From Chrysochromulina parva (lineage: Eukaryota; Haptophyta; Prymnesiales; Chrysochromulinaceae): a DNA stretch of 13,110 nt. Below the pieces are notes generated by a model, which made no database searches, was not told where the DNA came from, and was given only the letters and a program-made list of their open reading frames with translations. The stretch lies in NCBI GenBank assembly GCA_002887195.1, contig PJAB01001640.1, forward strand, positions 1 to 13,110, written 5' to 3'. Positions 1 to 6,914 of this stretch are shown here, in pieces. The position numbers and the translations under genes were made by a program. Position 1 is the first letter of the stretch. Every line of letters starts with the position of its first letter.

Positions 1-145
1 ACTTGGCGCCCGGGCCGCGTTTGGTAAGTGCTATTCTTGAGCCCGTCATTTTGGCAATATCTTCGCTTTGCCTGTAGTGAAGCGTGTGCGCAGCTGAAGC
101 CTGAACATCTGGTGATTTGCTAAGCGCACCATTGCGCATTGTATC

Positions 146-303
146 CGTCACTGTGTGGACCAGGAAGCCATGGGCATGGCCAGTTGTGAAGCACAATTAA
201 AATCGTTGTGTAGATACTATATTCGTCACTGTGTGGACCAGGAAGCCATGGGCATGGCCAGTTGTGAAGCACAATTAAAATCGTTGTATGTAGATACTAT
301 ATT
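146..303. repeat. Two-copy 78/80-bp tandem repeat
   Basis: Copy 1 is 146-223 (78 bp) and copy 2 is 224-303 (80 bp). Both begin CGTCACTGTGTGGACCAGG and are otherwise identical by eye, except that copy 2 has a 2-bp AT insertion in the stretch TTGT(AT)GTAGATAC near its end. The high identity points to a recent duplication. The period is a multiple of three, so one frame reads a repeated 26-residue peptide, but nothing else supports coding. Confidence 0.95.
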
Positions 304-329
304 CGCCTATTTATTTAACCTTTTACCAC

Positions 330-379
330 CCAAATATGGAGACCACCCAAATATGGAGATAACTACAACCCAAATATGG
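330..379. promoter_or_regulatory. Three CArG-box-like sites
   Basis: The decamer CCAAATATGG occurs at 330-339, 347-356 and 370-379 (spacings 17 and 23 bp). It fits CC(A/T)6GG, the consensus bound by SRF/MADS-box transcription factors. The first two lie in a 17-bp direct repeat of CCACCCAAATATGGAGA type. A fourth partial match, AAAATATGG, follows at 382-390. Whether they work as binding sites or are just a small minisatellite cannot be decided from the sequence, and no promoter is recognised next to them. Confidence 0.5.
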
Positions 380-698
380 TAAAAATATGGCGCCTGCGGC
401 GCCGGCTTCGAAAAAATGAAACTTCCGCTTGGTGGTGCATCTGATCTTAGAATCACTCCATCAGGAATATACACAAAAGTTATGAGAGTCCGCGTCCGTG
501 TGTTTCGGTGGCTGCGGGCGCGCGTGGCGGTCGCCGCGTGCATCCCTGTTACGCTAACTCGACCGCGCCGGCCGCTCGGCGGTTGCGCTGGCTCGGCTTA
601 TCGCCCCCGCCGCCGCCGCGGAGCGCCCGGCCACCCCGACAAGAGATCTTATCGTATACCATGCAATAGAAACACTACGACGCGAAGAGCCCTAGGGT

Positions 699-1178
699 TC
701 AGCTGAGCACCGTGTCGTGGGGCTGACCACTCTTGCCAGTCGCCTTGGCTTCTTGTCTTTCGCGCAGCCATTTTGGCGAAACCTCAACAGCAATCGCGTC
801 GATCTTCGCCGCCAAGACCAGATCTGGCATCGACAGCCCGCCGATGGCATGCGTCGACAGAGCGACGCGTACGTCTCGCCAGTTTGTCAGATGCAAATCA
901 GGATGATGCCCTTCAGCCTCCGCAATCTCGCTGACAGCGTTGAAGAATCCCATCGCAGCAGCCCAGTTCTTGGCCACAAATTCCTTGGTGATGATTTTCT
1001 GATCGGCGGAGAGCGTCCAGTCTGGAAGGGCGCTCATTCTCGCCATGATGGCATCTACTGGCAATAGTGGCGTATCCTTGCCGCAGCAGCCGCCAATCTT
1101 GCACGCCTGGAGCTCTTCAGTTGTGGACGCGTCGCCGGCGACCTCGGCGATGCCATACTTGTTGCCAGCTGCCGACAT
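699..1178 (-). CDS. PCBD: Pterin-4a-carbinolamine dehydratase (PCD/DCoH family)
   Basis: The 159-residue product dehydrates 4a-hydroxytetrahydropterin to quinonoid dihydropterin, recycling the pterin cofactor of aromatic amino acid hydroxylases. The family signature E-x3-H-H-P-x6-W-x9-H-x8-D is complete: E87, H91, H92, P93, W100, H110 and D119, within residues 84-127 (AEAEGHHPDLHLTNW then STHAIGGLSMPD). The core domain is about residues 42-137. It is preceded by a Cys/Gly stretch (residues 26-36, CKIGGCCGKDT) like the Cys-rich lead-in I recall from organellar plant PCDs, followed by PLLPVDAIM. One exon; ATG at 1178, TGA at 699. The frame stays open upstream of this ATG to about 1281 with an Arg/Leu/Ala-rich, transit-peptide-like sequence but no ATG, so the true N-terminus may lie in an undetected 5' exon. 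Family assignment is very secure; localisation is inferred. Confidence 0.93.
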   Translation of the reverse strand: MSAAGNKYGIAEVAGDASTTEELQACKIGGCCGKDTPLLPVDAIMARMSALPDWTLSADQKIITKEFVAKNWAAAMGFFNAVSEIAEAEGHHPDLHLTNWRDVRVALSTHAIGGLSMPDLVLAAKIDAIAVEVSPKWLRERQEAKATGKSGQPHDTVLS

Positions 1179-1303
1179 AGCAGGCGTCCGCGCTGCGGCT
1201 AAGCTCAGCAGCCGTGTGGCTCGACGGAGCAGAATGGCTGGAAAGAGGGAGCGATGCCGGCCGAGACGCGAGAGAGCGCCGTCTCACGAGCTTTCCAAGT
1301 CAC

Positions 1304-1387
1304 AAGTCAAGTCAAGTCAAGTCAAGTCGATAGGCTTCCGGCCTTCCGTATGGTGTCTGTTGTTTATGTATAGACTTGACTTGACTT
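1304..1387. repeat. (AAGTC)5 array with inverted copy
   Basis: Five exact AAGTC units fill 1304-1328. The inverse complement, GACTTGACTTGACTT, is at 1373-1387, so a 15-bp perfect stem can form around a 44-base loop. The array is about 125 bp upstream of the dehydratase ATG on the minus strand. The same pentamer family recurs at 11666-11682, upstream of the kinase ATG. Confidence 0.9.
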
Positions 1388-1627
1388 TCCAAAACCTGTG
1401 AAATCACTGTGAACGTGAAAACCGCCCGTTACTAACATACATGGTTACTGTACGGCGCCCAACTACGCGTAGGAACTCCGGGCACTCGGCACACTCGCAT
1501 CGATCACCGCCGCCCATCATGGACATCATCTCACACACGCGCGCGACTCGCTCAGCGGGTGCGCCGTAGACATGCATGCATCCGGTGGCCCTCTGGCGTA
1601 GTTCTCAGCATGCACCGGCGGCGCGTG
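1388..1627. other. Intergenic spacer
   Basis: This spacer lies between the dehydratase upstream region and the stop codon of the GTPase gene. No gene is seen. It has moderate GC content and short alternating CA/CG tracts (CACACACGCGCGCG near 1531-1546). It should hold the GTPase 3' untranslated region and part of the dehydratase promoter. Confidence 0.5.
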
Positions 1628-4039
1628 TCACGCCGGCGGCGCGCACGGCACATTTCGCAAGCTATGGCCGCAGACAAGCTGCTGGCCAAAGTCGTCGTTC
1701 ACAAGGTTTTCGGCGATCCCGGTCACGAGGGAGGCCAGGGATGCATCCAGCCGCTGCGTCAAGCGCGAGGCGGCGCCCAGCACGGCGCTGCTCACAGAGC
1801 GCACACTGCCCCAAAAGAAGCCTGCCGCCTTGGCCACGGGCCGCTGGGCGAGCCGGTAGATACCCATCAGGGCGAAGACGGTGGGGGCGCTCGCCATCAG
1901 GGGTGCCACCCGTATGAGCGCTGCCGGTGGGCACACAGCCGCCGAGGCCCCGAGCGCGAGGAGGAGCAGGTTGGACAGCAGATCCTGTGGACAAGAGAGG
2001 GCGCCGTGGTGAGCACTTGCATGCGAGGTCGAGCGTCTCCCATTTTAGGAAGCGTACCTGGCGCAGTTGGCGGTTACGTGCCCATTGCGGCACGGCCGTC
2101 GCGTCCCAAGTCGCTGAGTGATCATCCAATCCGCCCGACCCGCTCGCCGAGTGATGCTGTGGCGGTGAGTGGGGGAGCCACGACCTGTGCGCCTGTGTAA
2201 CGGCCGCGGCCGCCGGCCCGAGGCGCTCGTCAAGGCGCTCGGCGAGGGCCTGCTTCACACGGCTCTCGACGGCTGCCGCAGTCACAGCCTCGGCCTCATG
2301 AAGACGTCGCAGCAGCTGGCGCTCGCGCCGCGCGAGCGCGTACAGGCGCTGCGCGTGCACGTGCGCCTGGCGCGCCTGGCGGGAGAGTGAGCCCAGCTCA
2401 GTGAGCACAGAGCGCAAGTAGGGAGCCAGCCAGCCCGCAGGCTCGCCGTCCATCGGGTCTGAGCCATAGCGGGGCGCCAGCTGGGCGAATACATCGAGTG
2501 CCGACTGCGTCGCGTTCCGCAGCGCGAGCTCGAGCGACGACGCTGACATGAGGGCCACGCGAGGTGCTCGCATTTGTGACGCCTCCAGGCTGCTCGTACC
2601 GCCGCCGCTGCCCACCGGTAATGCGGTGTCGAGGGCGTCAGCATACGGAAGGAAGCGGCGGAGGGACCTTACACCCGCACGCACCGCCGCATCAGCCGCC
2701 TCCTTGGCCTGCGCCCGCAGCGAATCGTACACTTGGGCGGCCAGCGACGCGGGCGCGTGCTCGTTGAGTGCCACCGAGAGACCCACAAGAGCTTCCGCCA
2801 GCTCGCGTCCATGCAGGGGCATGCCGCCGAGCGTCTTCGGGCGGAGAGCGCCCACGGCGGCGCTCGCCGCCGCGTCGAAGCCCGCGTAAAAGGGGCGCAC
2901 GCCCGAGAGCGGCAGGTTGCGCAGCCGGTGCTGCGGCGGCATCTCGCCTCGCGAGATCGCGTCGAGATCGGCGGCCTCGGGGGGCGCCATCTGTACCAAC
3001 GTTCGGTTGTGGAAGAGGCGGCGCACGGCGGAGCGCGCGTCGTCGAGCGCGTCGCCGCGCGGCTCGAGCATTGCATACTCGAGCACCGCCGTCGACGCCG
3101 CCGGACGGAGCACATCTCGTTCGAGGAGCACGAGATTGGGCGGCTCGCCCACGAAGCCACCCGCTGGAGGCTCGAGCAGGTGGCGCTGCGTGTCGCGAAG
3201 CATCGCACCGAGCGGGCCGAAAAGGTTCAGGGCAGGGCTCATCACATTGAGCGTCACCACAGACGAGGCGAGCGTGGCAAGGGAGAAGAGCTTGTGCGCG
3301 CCCGCGCTGACGCCCACGCCGCTCTCGGGGCCCGCGTCGAGCGAGAGCGCCCGTGGCGGTGCCTGCGTGTCGATCAAGGCGACCGAGATGCACTCGGTGC
3401 CTGGCAACGGCCGCCCCTCTGCCAGCGCAAGGGCAAGGCGGGGGGTCAGGGCAGAGTGTGTGGGAGGGCAGGGCGTGAGCGAGGCGGCCCGCGAGGCTCG
3501 CGATAGAGAGCCAAGGGGGGAGAGGGGCGGGCCGTCGTACCCTTTCCGGTGAAGACGCGCAGCCACGCCCCCTGCGTGGAGTCGTCGTCGAAGATGCTGC
3601 GGCCGATCTTGAAGGGGACACCCGCGTCTGTGGCGCCGACCGTCGGCCAGCGCTCGCGCAGCCAGTGCGAGAACATGTTAAGCCATGCCGACTTGCCCTC
3701 CTGGGCGGCGCCGGCAATCGAGAGGACGCAGATGGGAGCGGGCGCGCTGGCAAGCGCGTGGAGCGCGGCCGGGTGGATGTTTAGCGTCTGGTTGCTCGCG
3801 TCGATGCTGACGAATGGCATGGCGCCATGGGCCGCCGAAGGGACCAGGGTTTGCTCATTGTTTATGACGTGCGTTGTGAGCTCAGCGGTCGGCGGCAGGG
3901 GGACCTCGGCGGACGAATGGGAGGTCGACAATCGCGACAGCGGCGGCGGCGCGCGCGCATTGAGCGCAACCACCGCGGGCGCCGCCGTGGGGAGCAGCAG
4001 GAGAGCGAGCAGGACCTGCGCCCGACACACCATCATCAT
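1628..4039 (-). CDS. Atlastin/GBP-superfamily GTPase, signal peptide and C-terminal membrane hairpin
   Basis: Three exons: 4039-3541, 3418-2058 and 1984-1628, with introns 3540-3419 (GTACGA...GGCAG) and 2057-1985 (GTACGC...CACAG). They join in phase 1 and phase 0 to give 738 residues. The start is the first in-frame ATG. Residues 1-25 form a signal peptide (MMMVCRAQVLLALLLLPTAA). P-loop G110-x4-G115-K116-S117; switch I threonine T155 in DSTQGAW; G3 at 183-186 reads DTQA where atlastins have DTQG; the family RD motif is R267-D268 in LVLLERD; KTLGG (361-365) matches the region linking the GTPase to the helical bundle. Helical and coiled-coil sequence follows to about 575, then hydrophobic segments at about 622-638 and 641-662 and an amphipathic tail (about 678-718). 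This layout resembles atlastin, which fuses ER membranes. Sequons N83, N304 and N468 fit a lumenal domain. Family is secure; membrane-fusion activity and topology are inferred. Confidence 0.85.
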
Positions 4040-4460
4040 CCGTGTGCGGAAAGAGGAGATGGGAGAGCTGCTGCCAACTCTTGTGTCGCTGCCTGTCAGT
4101 TTTGTGGGGAAAATCCCGGCTTGTGGCTGCTTGTGGGCTTGAGATTGTCCCACCTCCCTCCCGACCGAGACGAAGGTCGCCCTCGCCCTAGCTTTAAGCT
4201 CAAGGTAAAGGTTTGCCTTTTGGGCTCGGAGGGGCCCGGAAACTTTTAGTAAGTTGACCGTCTATCCGTCTTAGGTCTTTCAATTAGTAGATTTCATATC
4301 GTAATCGTCCGGCTCTCAGACTAACGAGCAGCACACCGAAGGAGATGGCAATCCACAATTTACTCTAGTACGCGCCTGCAGTGAGTGACAGCCAGAACCG
4401 CTCAGTTCACCGCTCAGTCTGCTGCGGCTGGACGTGCGAACGACCCCGGCGAGCCAAGCG
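4040..4460. other. Intergenic spacer with GTPase promoter region
   Basis: This lies upstream of the GTPase and downstream of the syntaxin stop, both on the minus strand. The GTPase frame stays open upstream of its ATG to beyond 4153, but has no earlier ATG. A short self-complementary patch occurs around 4190-4205 (AGCTTTAAGCT). No further gene or RNA is seen. The syntaxin 3' untranslated region must lie just below 4461. Confidence 0.5.
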
Positions 4461-5632
4461 CTACGCGCCGAGGGCCATCTTCTTGACAATGAGAATACAG
4501 ACCATGAAGCCGCACATGACGAGGAGCAGGTAGATGCACATCATTGTGCGGCTCTTTTTCTGATAATCGTTGGCCTTCTCGATCTCGCCGCGTGCCGCCA
4601 CGACGCGGTCGGCCGCCTGCTCGATGTTGTAATCGATGCGGTCGAGGATGGTGCCCTGATCGATGACGAGCACCTGGATCTCCTTGAAGATCTCGGCAAG
4701 ATCGTTCACGCTCTCGGCGACCTTGGTGATCGCCTTCTCGCGCTCCTCAGTCATCCGTTCCGCCATCACCAGTTGCAGCGTCTGCGCAGCTGAGAACCGT
4801 GGGTCACCCCCACCCGCCGCGCCCTTCTCCTCATCGTCGTCGAAGAAGCCGCCGCCGCCGCCGCTGCCGCTAGGTCCTGAGTTGAAGGTCAGGTCGGGCT
4901 TGTACTCCTCAATCGTCTGCCCCTTGAGCTTTGCTATGTAATGCTTATGTCCTTTTCGGAACTCTCCACCCAAATCTTGCAGCTGCTGCGCGATCCGCCG
5001 CTCGATGTTTTTCCGCACCGCCGTCTGCAGAGGGCGGGTGGCGCGCGCACGCGCCGGGACGGCGTCAAGGGCTGTGGCGAGCAAGATCGTCTGCTCCGCG
5101 CGCTGGCGACGGGTGCGAATCGCTCACCTCGTCCTGCGAACCCTCGCTTTTGGTTTTGATGAGCTCCTTGAGCTTGCGCTCGCAATCCTGGAAGAGCCCC
5201 TTGACCTCGCCGATCGTGTTTCCCACGAGGTCTTCCGAGTCGTCATCATCCGCGAAGCCAGGCAGCAGCGCCTTTCCCGCGCTCGTGTTGAGCTCAGAGA
5301 CTGGGCGAGGCACAGGGGAGCGGCACGTCAGTGCACTGTCGAGCGAAGGCGGCTCCGCGCACGCAGGTTCCGTCCGGAAATCCGCGCGTACGCTTGATCT
5401 TGATCTGAGAGATGTCACGATTCATGTCGTCCACGAGCGACACCCACATGGGCGGCACGCTGTAGACGCGCGCATCCACTGTGCTGCCCTCGTCGTCGCT
5501 GTGCGCTGCCAACAGATTCTTCTGCACCTTGAAGTCGCGGAGCTCCATGTTGGTCTTGTTCCTGATGCTCTTGTGACTCCGCGTGGCTTCGCGGTGGCGC
5601 AGGTACGCCGCCGTCAGGTTGCGGGATGCCAT
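4461..5632 (-). CDS. STX16: Syntaxin-16/Tlg2-type Qa-SNARE
   Basis: Three exons: 5632-5392, 5300-5128 and 5024-4461. Introns are 5391-5301 (GTACGC...CCCAG, phase 1) and 5127-5025 (GTGAGC...TGCAG, phase 0). The product has 325 residues, the usual syntaxin-16 length. The N-peptide MASRNLTAAYLRHR matches the R-x-LT-x2-[FY] element by which Tlg2/Stx16 binds its SM protein Vps45. VPPMWVSLVDDMNRDISQIK (59-78) is the conserved start of the N-terminal helical region. An acidic, Gly-rich linker spans about 186-212. The SNARE motif is about 227-288 with zero-layer Q261 in IDQGTILDRIDYN, followed by YQKKSR and a tail anchor at 299-318 (MMCIYLLLVMCGFMVCILIV). The expected role is fusion of endosome-derived vesicles with the trans-Golgi network. 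The start is the first in-frame ATG. Identification is very secure. Confidence 0.95.
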
Positions 5633-5807
5633 TTTCGTGAAGACACTGTCCAATAGCTCCCGCGGAGTGCACACAAATACAAGAGGAAAAACTTGGAAAC
5701 TCGCTGTTCAACACAACGCGAAAGACAACACGCAAGAGTGCCTCTATTTCTACATCTCGATATCGGAACTATTTCGAGAAAGCCCTCTCGTCGCGGCGTC
5801 GCGTGAA
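5633..5807. promoter_or_regulatory. Compact divergent promoter region
   Basis: Only 175 bp separate the syntaxin ATG (minus strand, 5632) from the first in-frame ATG of the coiled-coil gene (plus strand, 5808). Both promoters and both 5' untranslated regions must fit here or overlap the coding regions. No clear TATA box is seen. A, C and T-rich stretches such as GAAAGACAACACGC are present. Shared regulation is inferred from the arrangement only. Confidence 0.5.
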
Positions 5808-6245
5808 ATGTTGATGCGCCTGTGGACGACGGTCAAGGCGCTGCGCGAGCTCAACCGCACGGCGCCCGAGACGCTCGCACGTGCGCGCGCGCTGCAGGCG
5901 CAGCAGCGCGAGCAGCTTGAGCAAAACGCACAGGCACGCACCGCGCTCGCCGACAAGCTCGCCGACACGATTCTCAAGGGCATGGAGAACCTCAACGTCA
6001 AGCAACAGGCGGAAATGGCGCAGAGGCTGCAGGCCTTTGAAGCGCGCCTCAACGCAGTGCAGCTCGATCACGCCAAGATCCAGTCAAAGGCGCTGAGCAA
6101 CATTGCCGACGACTTTGAGGCTACGCTGTTGAAAGTGGGAGGCGCTGGTGCGATGCCAGGAGAGCGAGGCGGTGCTGCGGCAGTGAAGCCAGCTGTGCCG
6201 GCCGCCGATGCCAGCGGTAGTGGTAGAGGTAGTGGCGGCGATTAG
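5808..6245 (+). CDS. Small coiled-coil protein, function unknown
   Basis: The frame gives 145 residues from the first in-frame ATG, or 143 from the second ATG at 5814, ending with TAG. Residues about 3-110 are almost all charged, Gln, Ala and Leu, with heptad-like spacing (ALQAQQREQLEQNAQ, then EMAQRLQAFEARLNAVQ), predicting a long helix or coiled coil. The end is a low-complexity Gly/Ser/Ala tail (SGSGRGSGGD). There is no signal peptide, no membrane segment and no catalytic motif. I do not recognise the family; small adaptor or tether subunits look like this, but no specific match is claimed. It is divergent from the syntaxin gene. Codon use is GC-rich like the neighbours, which supports coding. 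Intron-free as drawn. Confidence 0.62.
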   Translation: MLMRLWTTVKALRELNRTAPETLARARALQAQQREQLEQNAQARTALADKLADTILKGMENLNVKQQAEMAQRLQAFEARLNAVQLDHAKIQSKALSNIADDFEATLLKVGGAGAMPGERGGAAAVKPAVPAADASGSGRGSGGD

Positions 6246-6914
6246 CCATCGCAATCATGTACCATGAGCGCTTCCATCTGTATGTAGGCAGGTAGTGACT
6301 CTCAAGTCAGAAGTCTCACAGTGTTCGTCCTGATTGTGATTCGTGTTTAATACATGACTCTCCGTTTCAATTACTCACTGGCATCCGCGATTCCGCGTAC
6401 GTGCGGATGCACTCGTACCCGCACAGCCCCACCCTATACCGATAAAACCGATCAGGGGCCTGGACTCATGGGTGATGGGAAGGGAGAGTGATCGAAACTC
6501 GGTGTTGTTTCTGTTTGGGTCCATAAATAGTAGACACGTGTTACTCGTGATGATCGAGATCTGTTGAGTGATCCGAAGAGCGAAGTCCTAAGTCATTGCA
6601 CACGCGCGACTCCCCCCGGCTCCGCATCCCCCCAAGGGCCAAGGCTAGCGTCGGGGCTCGCGTCCCGTACGGGAACGTTGGCCACAAGCTTCACCGCCAT
6701 TGGCCATCTCTTACCAGGTCTGTTATATGTTGTACTAAAACGTTTTAGAAAGAAACCAAAACAGGCATGTTTGTTGTGTCTTCGACTGCCTTCCAGAGGG
6801 AGAAAGAGCAACAAGCGAGCGCGCACGTGCGCCGCGGGGCGAAACTCGCCCACCCTAGGCTTCGCGGGTTACTCGACGCGCTGCGCGCCTTCGACGTGGA
6901 GTCTTGCGGCCCGT
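6246..6914. other. Intergenic spacer and presumed cyclin promoter
   Basis: About 670 bases without a supported gene. It holds an 8-bp perfect inverted repeat (GCATCCGC, 6381-6388; GCGGATGC, 6403-6410), a TATA-like CCATAAATAG at 6521-6530 and an E-box/G-box CACGTG at 6535-6540. Positions 6600-6914 are open in the cyclin frame but have no ATG before 6915 and show no domain, so this is more likely 5' untranslated sequence. Confidence 0.5.
6521..6540 (+). promoter_or_regulatory. TATA-like element next to CACGTG
   Basis: CCATAAATAG (6521-6530) is followed by the palindrome ACACGTGT (6534-6541), a bHLH/bZIP-type core. They lie about 375 bp upstream of the SAM-cyclin ATG. Distance and function are unproven; this is a candidate only. 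Confidence 0.25.

Larger units (their letters stand above)
1..698. other. Non-coding left flank, no gene recognised
   Basis: No convincing gene is seen here. The first 400 bases are AT-rich relative to the rest of the window and hold a tandem duplication (146-303) and three CArG-like boxes (330-379). From about 490 to 640 the composition becomes very GC- and CpG-rich with CCG/CGC runs. Open frames in this part have no recognisable domain and mostly lack an ATG start. Positions just below 699 should carry the 3' untranslated part of the dehydratase gene on the minus strand. Confidence 0.6.

Noticed and set aside
155..382. Plus-strand frame reading a repeated 26-residue peptide
   Set aside because: It follows directly from the 78-bp DNA repeat, opens on GTG, and stops just after the repeat. 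No domain or splice context supports coding.
416..706. Plus-strand frame of 96 residues over a CpG-rich tract
   Set aside because: Arg/Ala/Pro-rich product typical of GC-rich non-coding sequence; no domain, and it runs into the 3' end of the dehydratase gene.
1304..1328. Telomere repeat
   Set aside because: AAGTC units do not match known telomere motifs and the array is short, internal and has an inverted partner.
2733..3506. Long plus-strand frame opposite the GTPase
   Set aside because: It is an Arg/Glu/His-rich antisense shadow of the real exon 2; long antisense frames are expected at high GC.
4040..4153. N-terminal extension of the GTPase upstream of 4039
   Set aside because: The frame is open but begins on GTG and has no ATG; the first ATG opens directly onto a signal peptide.
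5633..5674. N-terminal extension of the syntaxin
   Set aside because: No ATG in frame, and the ATG at 5632 begins the conserved Vps45-binding N-peptide.
6564..6914. Upstream coding extension of the SAM-cyclin gene
   Set aside because: The frame begins on TTG, holds no domain and no ATG before 6915; more likely 5' untranslated sequence.
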